From an uncultured Methanosarcinales archaeon (lineage in GTDB: Archaea; Halobacteriota; Methanosarcinia; Methanotrichales; Methanotrichaceae): DNA of 64,000 nt. The notes beneath the pieces are model-generated. The model was given only the letters and a program-made list of their open reading frames with translations. It made no database searches and had not been told where the DNA came from. Positions 28,357-37,732 of this stretch are shown piece by piece; the stretch's first letter is position 1, and the number at the start of each line of letters is the position of its first letter. A program made the translations under genes and the position numbers. The stretch covers positions 1-64,000 of the forward strand of contig CAIQHB010000009.1 of NCBI GenBank assembly GCA_903871465.1, given 5' to 3'.

Positions 28357-30398
28357 GGCTCACTCCACCGGAAATCGGCCTCGTTTATGGGCCTCTCCAG
28401 CTTCCTGAACTCCGTCCTGACCGAATCCAGGACCAGAGGCATGGTCACGACCCCTCCATTCCCAGCGGCCATGAAGGCAGAGCTCAGTGCTATGCTGTGA
28501 ATGCTTCCTCCGGTCAGGTTGAACCCAGACAGCTTACCTAAGTCCAATTCAGATCTGGGTACATCCTGAGGGAAAGCCCTATCCCAGATCTTCCTCCTCT
28601 CGGAAGCATCTGGAAAGGGAAAGTTGACTATAAAGCGCAATCTCCTCAAAAAAGCCTTATCCAGGGACCCTTTCATATTCGTGGCCAGGATGGCGAGGCC
28701 CCTGTAAGCCTCTATCCTCTGGAGAAGATAGTTGATCTCAATGTTCGCATACCTGTCGTGGCTATCCTTTACCTCGCTTCGCCTGCCGAAGAGAGCATCG
28801 GCCTCATCGAAGAAGAGAATGGCGCCACCGTCCTCTGCAGCATCGAATACCCGTCGAAGATTCTTCTCAGTCTCTCCTATGTACTTGCTAACCACCGCGG
28901 AAAGATCAATCCTGAAAAGGTTCAGATCCAGATCGTTGGCTATGACCTCTGCAGCCATGGTCTTTCCAGTCCCGCTGTCACCTGCAAATAGGGCGCTTAT
29001 TCCGAGGCCCCTGTTCATCTTCCTGCCAAATCCCCAGTCGCCATAGACCTTGCTTCTCTGGCTCACCTGGTCCACTATCTGCCTGAGGATTCTCTCTTCC
29101 GCCTCGTGAAGAATCAGGTCATCCCATGTCGCCTTGGCATCGATTCTATGCGCCAGGGCATCCAGGCCCGGCCTGGTGCTTGCCAGGCACTCACCCCATA
29201 TTCTGCGGTGAAGGCCTTCGCAGGAATCACCCGAAAGTGCATTCTTCGATGTTTCTTGGATCGCGGAAAGGCTGAGGTTGAACTGACCTGCCATGAGAGA
29301 AGGAATACCTCCGGCATCCTGCCCAAGAGCTGATGCCCAGGCCTCCTTCTGTTCTGCTTCAGTCGGCTTGGAAACCTCACTGGCAAAGCTCTCCCTTCCT
29401 GGAACATTCCAGACGTCGCTGACGTCAAGGAAGGTCACGCAGTTAAGGCGGGAGAGGAGCCTTCTGGCCAGGGATGCAGGCACTTCTGTCGGCCCTATAT
29501 CATGGGCATCAATGTAAAGGGCTATGGGAATGAGCAAGCTCTCCCTTTGCCATAGCCTTGCCAATGTCTCTATCTCCGACGGCTGGGATGGAAGAATCTC
29601 GACTGGTAATCTGCATAGATCCAGGCCAAGATCTGCGGCAGCTTGTTGAGCTATAATCTGCTTACTTAAGCAATCTCTTCCCAGAAGCTGAACCACTGGC
29701 AGAACCCATGCCTTTGAGCCCTGCCTCAGGCGATGGACTATAGCATCCACTGCAGAACGCTGGGATGAAGGAATAGACTCATAGCCACAAGTCACATCAA
29801 TAGGCATCAGGAGAGGCGTCAGCCTATCGTCAAGATAGTTTAAACCCTTTATATAATTAACGATTCTCTCATCAGCTCTAAGAGGGCTCGAGATTAGAGG
29901 CTGAGTGGCATTCTGGTGGATCTCGATGAGATGCCATTGGCGTAACGGTCTCTCTGGGGATAGGACATCCCAAGCAGGATTGTCGAAAAGAGCCATAGCT
30001 AGTGCGAAGGTTGGATAGCTTTTGGCCGAATCTCCCTGAGCTTTGGCACAGAGGAATGGCATGATCGTATCCTGCTCCATGGCAGTGCATAGCATTATCA
30101 CCTCCATCTCAAAGCGGGAAAGCCCCAGGCGTTGGCTCATAAATATCAAAGCAGGGGGAGGTATTTCTGCTTCTGCAGCCGCCATGGCCTTAGATGCTTT
30201 TTGGACATATTCATCCATAGAACCCACATCTGAAGGCGATCTTAAGGAAAGCGGAACCTGCGGATCAAGCGTTATCTCTCGTACACCAGCTGAACATTCC
30301 TCAATTCCTGCCAGCCGCTCCAGCCTCAGACGCAGCCAATTTATGGTCTGAGACAGGTAGGAACTGTTGAACTCCTGCCAGGCATTGGCCTCTCTCAT
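28353..30398 (-). CDS. AAA+ ATPase of the injection system (Afp15/PVC15-like)
   Basis: A 681-residue protein. The C-terminal AAA+ module has Walker A GDSGTGKT (about 476-483), Walker B ILFFDEADALFG and an RR arginine-finger pair in FLRRLRF. The N-terminal 400 residues are a Leu-rich helical domain with an apparent degenerate AAA-like fold. Known: Afp15/PVC15-type ATPases are a defining eCIS gene and are implicated in particle assembly or cargo loading. They are unlike the ClpV of type VI secretion. It overlaps genes on both sides by four bases. Confidence 0.92.
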   Translation of the reverse strand: MREANAWQEFNSSYLSQTINWLRLRLERLAGIEECSAGVREITLDPQVPLSLRSPSDVGSMDEYVQKASKAMAAAEAEIPPPALIFMSQRLGLSRFEMEVIMLCTAMEQDTIMPFLCAKAQGDSAKSYPTFALAMALFDNPAWDVLSPERPLRQWHLIEIHQNATQPLISSPLRADERIVNYIKGLNYLDDRLTPLLMPIDVTCGYESIPSSQRSAVDAIVHRLRQGSKAWVLPVVQLLGRDCLSKQIIAQQAAADLGLDLCRLPVEILPSQPSEIETLARLWQRESLLIPIALYIDAHDIGPTEVPASLARRLLSRLNCVTFLDVSDVWNVPGRESFASEVSKPTEAEQKEAWASALGQDAGGIPSLMAGQFNLSLSAIQETSKNALSGDSCEGLHRRIWGECLASTRPGLDALAHRIDAKATWDDLILHEAEERILRQIVDQVSQRSKVYGDWGFGRKMNRGLGISALFAGDSGTGKTMAAEVIANDLDLNLFRIDLSAVVSKYIGETEKNLRRVFDAAEDGGAILFFDEADALFGRRSEVKDSHDRYANIEINYLLQRIEAYRGLAILATNMKGSLDKAFLRRLRFIVNFPFPDASERRKIWDRAFPQDVPRSELDLGKLSGFNLTGGSIHSIALSSAFMAAGNGGVVTMPLVLDSVRTEFRKLERPINEADFRWSEP

Positions 30399-31690
30399 GG
30401 AGTTGTTCCCACCTTGACTATCAACTTCTGATCGGGATCGAACTCAACTTCGGCTGTCGATGCACTGCGTATAATAGGAAGGCTGTCTATGCCATCCACC
30501 CTGAGACGGACTATGTACTCACCCTCGTCAACTTGGGGGATGAAAAATTCGAGGGTTGTAGCTTGCGAGAGTGCAACGGGATTGACAATACTAATCGGCT
30601 TAATCTGGCGGTCGCCAAGGAGAAGATACGCCTTCTGACCGTCTCTCAACCTGGGAGTGCAACTTATGGAGAGGTTGATGCTTCCGGGAGCCGCCGTTTG
30701 GGGATTCAATTTTATAGTGGGCGAAAGTGCGAAGGGCAGCTCGTTCGTAACCCAGGAAGGAAGGTCGGGATGATTGACGACTGCAGAGATTGTATAGAAA
30801 CCCGGTGACCAATCCGACATAACGCCTGAATCAGAAGGACCCGGCAGATCAACCCCGATCGCACCCTTCTGATCTACTGATGAGGTTTTCATCGATATGG
30901 GTTTAGGAAGATACTGGCTGTTTACTATCAAGGATAGACCCTCTGCATTCAGACCGGATCCAGTGATCAACAGTTGATCCCCGAGCCTGGCGCTTGGTTG
31001 GGGCTCCGGAGGCTTCACGCTGTATAGAACTGGTGTGAGAGAGGTCGACGAGAATACTCCTCTATCGCCTTTTCCGCGCATTAATACCGGCAGTGCAGCC
31101 GTGCGTTCATGGCTGCTCTCTATCAGCAGAACCGATACTTCATAGGCTGCGGAGGTCCTGTAGTTGGTTTGGAAGGTTGTCCATAGCTTGGATAGCTCCT
31201 CCAATGATAGCGGCTGAAGAGTTATACGCACCCTCTCGATCTGGTCGAAGGGATGTTCGGTCCTATCAGTCTCAGGAAGCATGTCATTGATTGTATCAGC
31301 ATTAAGAAGGGGATGATCGTGAAAGATGCTCATACCTCGACCAAGGAGCCTCTGGCTTCCAACCAGATGCTTATCAACAGTTGTGCTGTCAATACCGTCC
31401 TCAGACCCACCTGAATAGGCAGTCATAAGATAATACAGTTTCAATGGAAGAAGGGGATAGCTTCTCTCTCCTGATCTGCTCTTCACAGGATTATCCATAT
31501 TTCTCCAGGCTGCGTCAGGAGTCATGTGATATAGGAAGAGGTTGATCTGGGATTTGCTAGTCATATTCTCCCTGACTTTATCAGGAGGCCTCGATGTGAT
31601 ATCTATGCCAGAGGCATCGTCTCCCAGATTACTGTGAAGCAGGCCGCATAGGCCTGATGTGATAGAAGCTATTGCCAGAAAGTCCGTCAT
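30395..31690 (-). CDS. DUF4255 protein, tail terminator/cap (Afp16-like)
   Basis: A 431-residue protein whose N-terminal 190 residues are DUF4255: NLFLYHMTPDAAWRNMD, LPLKLYYLMTAYSGG, AQRLLG-like SQRLLGRGMSIFHDHPLL and ERVRITLQPLSLEELSKLW. Afp16 caps the tube and sheath and ends their growth. The C-terminal half has Ig-like beta domains (ITGSGLNAEGLSLIVNSQ and a second near 320-430), longer than the plain Afp16, so the cap may carry surface decorations. It overlaps its neighbours by four bases on each side. Confidence 0.92.
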   Translation of the reverse strand: MTDFLAIASITSGLCGLLHSNLGDDASGIDITSRPPDKVRENMTSKSQINLFLYHMTPDAAWRNMDNPVKSRSGERSYPLLPLKLYYLMTAYSGGSEDGIDSTTVDKHLVGSQRLLGRGMSIFHDHPLLNADTINDMLPETDRTEHPFDQIERVRITLQPLSLEELSKLWTTFQTNYRTSAAYEVSVLLIESSHERTAALPVLMRGKGDRGVFSSTSLTPVLYSVKPPEPQPSARLGDQLLITGSGLNAEGLSLIVNSQYLPKPISMKTSSVDQKGAIGVDLPGPSDSGVMSDWSPGFYTISAVVNHPDLPSWVTNELPFALSPTIKLNPQTAAPGSINLSISCTPRLRDGQKAYLLLGDRQIKPISIVNPVALSQATTLEFFIPQVDEGEYIVRLRVDGIDSLPIIRSASTAEVEFDPDQKLIVKVGTTP

Positions 31691-32739
31691 CCTCTACCTC
31701 TCGGTCTTCTAAGGTATTCCTCAAGGCTCAGGATATTCCGGACCTCATTCCTCTTTTCCTGAATAGGCGGCTTTTGGCTGGCTTTCACTTCAACCCGGCC
31801 TATAGTGACATGAATGACAGGATCCGATTCCGGGGAGGATGGACTATTAGCGAACGCCTGCGGCCTGAAGGGATCCTCCTTGCTGGACTGAATCGATGTA
31901 GTCCTCATCATTGCGGAAATCTTTCTCCTTCCTGGCTCAACATCGGGGGAAATTGACTCATTGCGCTCATCATGGACTGGGAGTTGTGATGCGAATGGAC
32001 GAAAAGCATGCCTTGATTGAGCGGTCTCTTCAAAGATTGATTCCGCTTTCGCTTGTGGCACGACCTCCGGTACAGCCTCCTGCACACCCCTATGGTTACC
32101 CTCATGATCCTCGCGAATCGGTTTCCAGAGGGGATCGCCTCCAGACAGATGCCCATCTCTCACATCTTCAGGCATCGTTGCAGGCTTAATATCCAGCTTA
32201 AAATTTGAATGTGATCTGAGGGTCCTAGTGGAAGGCTCGTTGGATCTCTCCTCCAGGGCATTAGCGCTTGATTCTCGAATCGGTTTCCAGAGGGGATCGC
32301 CTCCAGACGGATGCCCATCTCTCACATCTTCAGGCATCGTTGCAGGCTTAACATCCAGCTTAAAGTTTGAGTGCAATCGGAGAGTCCTGATGGAATAATC
32401 GTCGGATTTCTCATCCAAAGATGAATCTGCAGAAGTTTGAGAGAGGGACCTTTCAGAAGAATTCTCCCGAGATTCGTATTCATCCCCAGCTGGCTTCACA
32501 AACGCATCCTGTGGCGGTCTCGACCCTCTCCTCAAAAATGATCTTCGAGGAGTGATCATCGACCTTTCTTCCTTTGCCCCAGGGATAAAGGCTTCTGCAC
32601 CAGCTTCATCAACAACGCCTCGTCCCGAGATGAATCCCTCAACAGAGCGTTGAGGTTCAAAAATAGATACAGTCCTCGGCCTGACCACATCTGCCTTATT
32701 CATGCTTCTGGCTGCCAGCCGGCCGACGTAGCCCATCAT
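31687..32739 (-). CDS. Disordered eCIS operon protein with in-frame tandem repeat
   Basis: The preferred ATG at 32739 overlaps the TGA of the previous gene by four bases (ATGA), like the other junctions; ATGs upstream at 32763 and 32922 are open but less likely. The 350 residues begin MMGYVGRLAARSMN, followed by VVRPRTVSIFEP, a start common to proteins at this place in eCIS clusters. The rest is low-complexity, charged and Pro/Ser-rich. A 54-residue unit with NFKLDVKPATMPEDVRDGH and GGDPLWKPIRE occurs twice. The C-terminus has a conserved-looking DPVIHVTIGRVEVKA followed by RNILSLEEYLRRPRGRG, which could bind a partner. Function unknown. Confidence 0.7.
   Translation of the reverse strand: MMGYVGRLAARSMNKADVVRPRTVSIFEPQRSVEGFISGRGVVDEAGAEAFIPGAKEERSMITPRRSFLRRGSRPPQDAFVKPAGDEYESRENSSERSLSQTSADSSLDEKSDDYSIRTLRLHSNFKLDVKPATMPEDVRDGHPSGGDPLWKPIRESSANALEERSNEPSTRTLRSHSNFKLDIKPATMPEDVRDGHLSGGDPLWKPIREDHEGNHRGVQEAVPEVVPQAKAESIFEETAQSRHAFRPFASQLPVHDERNESISPDVEPGRRKISAMMRTTSIQSSKEDPFRPQAFANSPSSPESDPVIHVTIGRVEVKASQKPPIQEKRNEVRNILSLEEYLRRPRGRG
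32114..32211 (-). repeat. Tandem repeat unit, downstream copy
   Basis: A 98-bp segment nearly identical to 32276-32373, with a handful of substitutions and no gaps. The copies are 162 bases apart, a multiple of three, so the duplication keeps the reading frame of the disordered eCIS protein. Confidence 0.85.
32276..32373 (-). repeat. Tandem repeat unit, upstream copy
   Basis: Partner of 32114-32211. The near-identity at DNA level points to a recent internal duplication or gene conversion within the gene. Confidence 0.85.
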
Positions 32740-33479
32740 CTGCTCACTATTTCCAGATAGCATCTTCGCCTCCAGGAACTCATGCCAAGGATGCTTTCCT
32801 CGCTCCAGCCATAGGCTGCGGCCAATGTATGAACATCCTGTATTGTGCGGCGTGCCCAGGAATCGATCTCTCTCCAGAGGAAGGAAGGGATATCGAAGAC
32901 CGCATCCCACTCGTGTCTGCATGAATCGCAGACTGCTCTGAGAAGCACATCCGCCTGGGGGTCAGCACCCGCCATTCTCTCTTCTATGGAATCGAGTAAG
33001 TTTGGCGGGAGATCTTCTATTGAAGCGTCCATCCCCTGGTAGAGAATTCTCTGAATGCAGCGCCTAAGTATCAGATAGCGCGCCTCAGATACATCCTCAC
33101 AGACGGAGATGGCCCCCAGATCGGCGCAATCCGGTAGCCTAAAGCTTATCTCATAGCCCTCAGAGACCAGGTGCAGGCATCCTTCTGCATCTGATGGTTC
33201 GATACTTGATTCGATCCTTATATCGGATACATCGAAGGATACCTCCAGGAGCTCGCTGCATTCAGGACATCTGATCAGCCCAGTGATACACGGGCCGAAG
33301 ATTCCCTCCCTGAGCTGAAGCAGAAGCCTGTCCCTCTCGCCTATGCTGAGATTGGATAGCTCCTCATAAGAGACATCATGAGAGGTGGCAGACAGAAGTG
33401 AGAGCCCAATCTGAGCCGGTCTCAGAATCATTTCCCTCTCCCAGGCATCCAGGAGATCCGGGTCAGATATCGATCTCAT
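32736..33479 (-). CDS. Baseplate hub assembly protein (T4 gp51/gp26-like) with zinc-ribbon Cys pairs
   Basis: A 247-residue protein placed directly after the tube gene, where eCIS and related tail clusters encode a T4-type baseplate hub assembly chaperone. Visible features: an N-terminal helical part (LLDAWEREMILRPAQIGLSLL), a CPEC pair (about 76-79) and a CDSC pair (about 195-198) that could bind zinc, and LSIGERDRLLLQLREGIFG, conserved in this family. By analogy it helps build the hub and is not in the finished particle. Assignment rests on position and general pattern. Confidence 0.7.
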   Translation of the reverse strand: MRSISDPDLLDAWEREMILRPAQIGLSLLSATSHDVSYEELSNLSIGERDRLLLQLREGIFGPCITGLIRCPECSELLEVSFDVSDIRIESSIEPSDAEGCLHLVSEGYEISFRLPDCADLGAISVCEDVSEARYLILRRCIQRILYQGMDASIEDLPPNLLDSIEERMAGADPQADVLLRAVCDSCRHEWDAVFDIPSFLWREIDSWARRTIQDVHTLAAAYGWSEESILGMSSWRRRCYLEIVSR

Positions 33480-33481
33480 GC

Positions 33482-33991
33482 TTATATTGGCACCTCAACA
33501 GGTTCTGCGACCTCAATATCCCTCTCCCAACCCTCGTTCTCCAGCTTGATGTGCTGGATGGCAACGGCATTGGCATTGGCATCCAGATCGGGCAGGGCCT
33601 GGTACTCAGAGACCCAGCAGCGATATATCTTATAGGCAAGGGCCACCTGACCTGCCTCATTGTAGACCTCGATTATTATGTCCTTACGAAAGTCCTTCAA
33701 TGAGACCTCGCTTCCCAGGCCGGCCTTAAAATTCCAGACCTTCTTGGCCCAGTTTTCGAAGTCAGGATCGTGGGTGACGCCTCTCTCCAGAGTGATGGCC
33801 TCATATTCAGTCCTTCCAGGCGACTTTCGGCTGCTGCTCGGATCTCCACCTTCCCTGTGCTTGACCACCTCAGTGGTCCTCTTCAATGATCCCACCTTGC
33901 TAATTCCTGCCACATAACGCCCATCCCACTTGACCTTGAACTTGAAGTTCTTATATGGATCGAACCTATCAGTATTGACGTTGAACTGCAC
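33482..33991 (-). CDS. Inner tube protein (gp19/Afp1-like)
   Basis: A 169-residue protein of the T4 gp19 tail-tube family: NFKFKVKWDGRYVAGISKVG, then a K-H-R-E-G-G-D segment, YEAITLERGVTHDPDFENWA and a C-terminal IQHIKLENEGWERD. It would stack as hexamers to form the channel that carries the cargo. Only one tube gene is present, where Afp has more than one. The gene begins 15 bases after the sheath gene. Confidence 0.95.
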   Translation of the reverse strand: MQFNVNTDRFDPYKNFKFKVKWDGRYVAGISKVGSLKRTTEVVKHREGGDPSSSRKSPGRTEYEAITLERGVTHDPDFENWAKKVWNFKAGLGSEVSLKDFRKDIIIEVYNEAGQVALAYKIYRCWVSEYQALPDLDANANAVAIQHIKLENEGWERDIEVAEPVEVPI

Positions 33992-34006
33992 TATCTCTAC
34001 CTCCTT

Positions 34007-36289
34007 TTATGTCTGGATCTGCCCAGCCATCTGTTGTATCTTTATCACAACGAACTCAGCCGGCTTGAGTGGAGCAAACCCCACCATGACATTCACGATG
34101 CCGAGGTTGACCTCAGTTTGAGTCGTGGTCTCTTTATCGCACTTGACGAAATAGGCATCATGCGGCGTCTTGCCCTGAAAAGCTCCCTGGCGGAACAGGT
34201 TCTGCATGAAGGCCCCCACATTCAGCCTAATCTGAGACCAGAGTGGCTCATCGTTTGGCTCGAAGACTACCCACTTGAGCCCGCGGTAAAGACTCTCCTC
34301 CAGGTAAAGCGCTAGACGCCGGATCGGTATGTACTTGTATTCATCTGCCATCTCATCCGCTCCGCTTCTAGTCCTCGCTCCCCAGGCAATTATTCCATAG
34401 ACGGGGAAGCTGCGGATGCAATTCACTCCCTTCTGGTTCAGGGGGCCATTCTCCATATCAGTGAGATTTTGAGAGAGATCCTGAGCACCGTTCACAACTG
34501 CCTCTGTACCAGCCGGAGCCTTCCATATCCCACGCTGGCTGTCGGTGCGGGCAAATATTCCTGCTATCGCCCCCGAGGGTGGCATATCCCTGAACCTGTA
34601 TTCATTGAGGGGGTCTGATATCCGAATCTGAGGGAAGAAGACCGCAGCATTTCTGCTCACGCTAGCCTTTTCGGACCAAACTGCTATGTCTGTTTTGCTC
34701 TTCCTTGGATTGGGATCTATAATGAAAAAGGCTCTCCTTTGTTCGCAGAAGGCCGTCGCTTCTGATATGATGGCAATGTCCGGATCCCCAGGACCCAATA
34801 TAATGCTCGTCTCTGGTATGCAAAGGATATTGAAGAGATCTACATCCTCTAAGGCGTAGATTCCAGTTTTGTCGATTGGTTTTCCGAGAATTTCTGTAGC
34901 AGTTGGCAGTCCTCCGTCCAAGCCTCTGACAGCCTCTATCTGGGCTCCGTAGCTTATCCCGGTCCCAAGGCGATATTGCTGGACATTGAGATAGGCATTG
35001 GTTCCAAACAGTAGATTCAGGGGATCGACGATGGAAATGACTGCATTTGGAGTATCTGCACTGGTCACAATCCTAAGGAACGGCCCAGAAAGCTGAACTA
35101 TGGCTCCTTTGGTAGAGGGATTTTTTACGTCCCTGATAGCCTCTTGCAGCTTCATTGGAAGATCGGGACCTGGATTGATGCTTTCTATGGAAATGATTGT
35201 AGAAGATAGAATTTCTGACAACGATCCTTTATTCATGACAGAAATCGAGATACTTCCACTAATTTGAGCATTCAAGTCCAAAATGTCGGATAGATCCCCA
35301 CTGGATGTTCCTGTGACAACTGGCCTATGAAGGCTCGAACCATCTCTTTCTCTGCCTCCATTGGCGAGGCCTAGTTTTATCTTATTGGCAACCGTTTTGG
35401 ACGGAGATTTGAAGATCTCGATGGATGAGCGCTCGTTAGAGGCTGGATCGCCATTGGCAACGAGCTTTATGAAATTGCCATTTTGTGAGTCTTCGCCTCT
35501 GGCGTTAGCTCGGTTAACAATGATCTGGTTTGCCAGGCCGGCCACTGTTATGGCATCATTCAGAACGCTAAATAGCGCGGATATATCTACAGGTATACTG
35601 GCGAGGCGAATGGTAAAGGGTTTATCTCCATTCAATACACCGCTTATATTCTCATCGCATTCACTCATATCAGGCAACGTAGAGAGATTTCCACTGAGGC
35701 ACCATCCTTTTTCAACAAAATTGAGGCCATCTATACGCTCTAGATTTATAAGCTTAGATGAGGTTTTTACAACATCCACTGCGTATGTTGGGGAACTCGC
35801 ATTCATGCTGAGATTGATGTGTCTCTCTACCTCTGCAGGAACTGATTCGTTGTTTCTCGTCTCATAGCGGGTCACGATGAGGTTGAATTCGCTCTCAGGA
35901 TTTCTTGTATTGTAATCCACGTCAAGGCCGATTTCGTTTCCCCATATGCCAGGACTATAGGCCATTACGTGCAGAACCGGAGTGCCTGAGTGGTCTTTTA
36001 GTGTGATCTTGGCTATCTCTGAACCTTTGGAGACTCTCACAACGTAAGCATCCGAACCTCCATTGAGGAAGAACTGCTTGACGGAATAGCTTACCAAGCT
36101 ATCCCTATTAAGGCCTCCATACTGGCGCTCAAAGTCTCCAAAGTTTTGAATTCGCACCGCTTTGTTCAGATCGCCTCTCATGGTATAGCCCACAAAAGCA
36201 GTAATGGATGACGCCACCCCTGTGACAGTTCGCACGCCACTAGGGATCTCTTCTATATACACACCAGGATATGTTAATGTAGCCGGCAT
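34007..36289 (-). CDS. Contractile tail sheath protein
   Basis: A 760-residue sheath subunit. The N-terminus (TYPGVYIEEIPSGVRTVTGV, TAFVGYTMRG) and C-terminus (WVVFEPNDEPLWSQIRLNVG, QGAFQGKTPHDAYFVKCD, GFAPLKPAEFVVIKIQQ) are classical. At 760 residues it is longer than most eCIS sheaths (about 350-530), with an insertion of about 250 residues in the middle (roughly 130-400) that should face outward. Its ATG is preceded by AAGGAGGT with seven-base spacing. It is the first gene of the 20-gene operon. Confidence 0.95.
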   Translation of the reverse strand: MPATLTYPGVYIEEIPSGVRTVTGVASSITAFVGYTMRGDLNKAVRIQNFGDFERQYGGLNRDSLVSYSVKQFFLNGGSDAYVVRVSKGSEIAKITLKDHSGTPVLHVMAYSPGIWGNEIGLDVDYNTRNPESEFNLIVTRYETRNNESVPAEVERHINLSMNASSPTYAVDVVKTSSKLINLERIDGLNFVEKGWCLSGNLSTLPDMSECDENISGVLNGDKPFTIRLASIPVDISALFSVLNDAITVAGLANQIIVNRANARGEDSQNGNFIKLVANGDPASNERSSIEIFKSPSKTVANKIKLGLANGGRERDGSSLHRPVVTGTSSGDLSDILDLNAQISGSISISVMNKGSLSEILSSTIISIESINPGPDLPMKLQEAIRDVKNPSTKGAIVQLSGPFLRIVTSADTPNAVISIVDPLNLLFGTNAYLNVQQYRLGTGISYGAQIEAVRGLDGGLPTATEILGKPIDKTGIYALEDVDLFNILCIPETSIILGPGDPDIAIISEATAFCEQRRAFFIIDPNPRKSKTDIAVWSEKASVSRNAAVFFPQIRISDPLNEYRFRDMPPSGAIAGIFARTDSQRGIWKAPAGTEAVVNGAQDLSQNLTDMENGPLNQKGVNCIRSFPVYGIIAWGARTRSGADEMADEYKYIPIRRLALYLEESLYRGLKWVVFEPNDEPLWSQIRLNVGAFMQNLFRQGAFQGKTPHDAYFVKCDKETTTQTEVNLGIVNVMVGFAPLKPAEFVVIKIQQMAGQIQT

Positions 36290-36967
36290 TAATGTACCTC
36301 CTTAAGATCGCCTTCTCATCTTCCTTACAGATGTCGATTCTCTTAAACTAATCACTCTTCTTTTCATGCAACCTATCTCCGTAAACTGGTTCTAAGGTTC
36401 ATCAATAACTGACATAACTAAGTATTTTATTGAGCCTGTCGTGCTTTTCATGATATCCCATTAATCATTTTACTTTTATAATTTTTATCTGATGCCCCGA
36501 TTGAAAATTGGGTTTACATTATTAAAATTCTATGTATTGATTATATGTAGCTCTGACAGGAATTTCGATCCAAGGATATCAAATGGCAGTGCTTATCTGG
36601 AACATTCAATTATTGTCGAGTCTATTTTGACCATGATTTTTTTATAAATCTCAAGAAATCATCTTTCCAAAATTGAACATTTAATGGACAAAATTAGAAC
36701 GCCACGTTTCCAATGCTTTGTGATACGGAGCTCAGGCTGTCTGGAAGGAGTTTCATCGCCCATGCGCTCGCTCCAGTAATACGACTGATTGAATAGCTAA
36801 AAAGCCAAATGATTACTATTACTATTTATTAGTTTTGATCTACTATTCAAAGGTAAATAAGCATAATTCGTTCGTACTATTAATTCGTATTAATCTCACT
36901 AGTAGACTTACAATAGATTAACCCACACCGATCGATTTAAGGCTGTAAGAAAACATGCATACCAATC
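36290..36967. other. Long AT-rich intergenic region upstream of the eCIS
   Basis: About 680 bases without a convincing gene separate the divergent sheath and HDAC-like genes. It is markedly AT-rich compared with both neighbours and holds the candidate eCIS promoter. Confidence 0.5.
36473..36481 (-). promoter_or_regulatory. Candidate promoter of the eCIS operon
   Basis: The minus strand reads TTATAAAAG with A-rich sequence before it, a good archaeal TATA box. Transcription would start near 36450, leaving about 160 bases of leader before the sheath gene; such a leader could hold regulation. The assignment is by sequence alone. Confidence 0.35.
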
Positions 36968-37732
36968 GTGAAGATCGTATACAGCAAGCATTTTGAAGCC
37001 AAATACCCCACCAACCCCGTAGAAAATCCCGACCGTGTCAGGCTCCCCGCCCAGGAGCTATTAGAAGCAGGTTACGAGTTCGTAGAGCCGTCACCTGCGA
37101 GCCAGAAGGACATCCAAAAGGTTCACGGCCTGCAACACATCGAGCTTGTCAGATCGAGAGGCCTATACGATGCCGCAGCTCTTGCCGCCGGCGGTGCAGC
37201 ATGTGCCGCAAAGCTGGCACTGCAGGGCGAGCCCGCCTTCGCACTCGTGCGCCCGCCCGGGCATCATGCAGCGGCCAACCGGGCCTGGGGAATGTGCTAC
37301 TTCAACAATATGGCAATAGCTGTGCAGAAGATCAGGCCAAAGGCAAAACATGTTCTGATCATTGACATCGATCTTCATTATGGCGACGGCACAGCAACCA
37401 TCTTTCGAGGAGACCCGGATGTCAAGATCGTCAACCCGTGGTCGGTTGATGAGAACTTTGAGTATCTTAACATGGATGAGAGCCGCTATTCAAGCCAGGT
37501 GAAGGAAGCCTTCAAGGGATTTGATTTCGATATTGTGGGCGTCTCAGCAGGTTTTGACACTTACCTCGAGGACTGGGGCAAGCTGTTGAAGATGGAGGAT
37601 TACCAGAAGATCGGCAAAGCCATCCGGGAGGGGTCGGAGCGATGCGGTGGCCACAGATTTGCCGTGCTGGAGGGCGGATATCACCCCAATTTAAAGTATT
37701 GCATAAAGAGCTTTATTGTTGGCTTTGAGTGA
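36968..37732 (+). CDS. Histone deacetylase family hydrolase (HDAC/AcuC/HDLP-like)
   Basis: A 254-residue zinc hydrolase that would remove acyl groups from lysine or polyamine amines. Motifs: RPPGHHAA with the catalytic His pair (about 97-104), the metal-binding D-x-H in DIDLHYGDGTATIF, and a third Asp in SAGFDTY; a glycine-rich EGGYHP stretch closes the site. It begins with GTG at 36968. It is shorter than most AcuC proteins (about 340-370) and lacks the C-terminal extension. The context gives no clue to its substrate. Confidence 0.92.
   Translation: MKIVYSKHFEAKYPTNPVENPDRVRLPAQELLEAGYEFVEPSPASQKDIQKVHGLQHIELVRSRGLYDAAALAAGGAACAAKLALQGEPAFALVRPPGHHAAANRAWGMCYFNNMAIAVQKIRPKAKHVLIIDIDLHYGDGTATIFRGDPDVKIVNPWSVDENFEYLNMDESRYSSQVKEAFKGFDFDIVGVSAGFDTYLEDWGKLLKMEDYQKIGKAIREGSERCGGHRFAVLEGGYHPNLKYCIKSFIVGFE

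Noticed and set aside
8968-36289. Integrated prophage or type VI secretion system
   Set aside because: There are no capsid, portal, terminase or integrase genes, and no TssJLM membrane complex or ClpV. The Afp15-like ATPase, DUF4255 and DUF4157 genes point to an eCIS.
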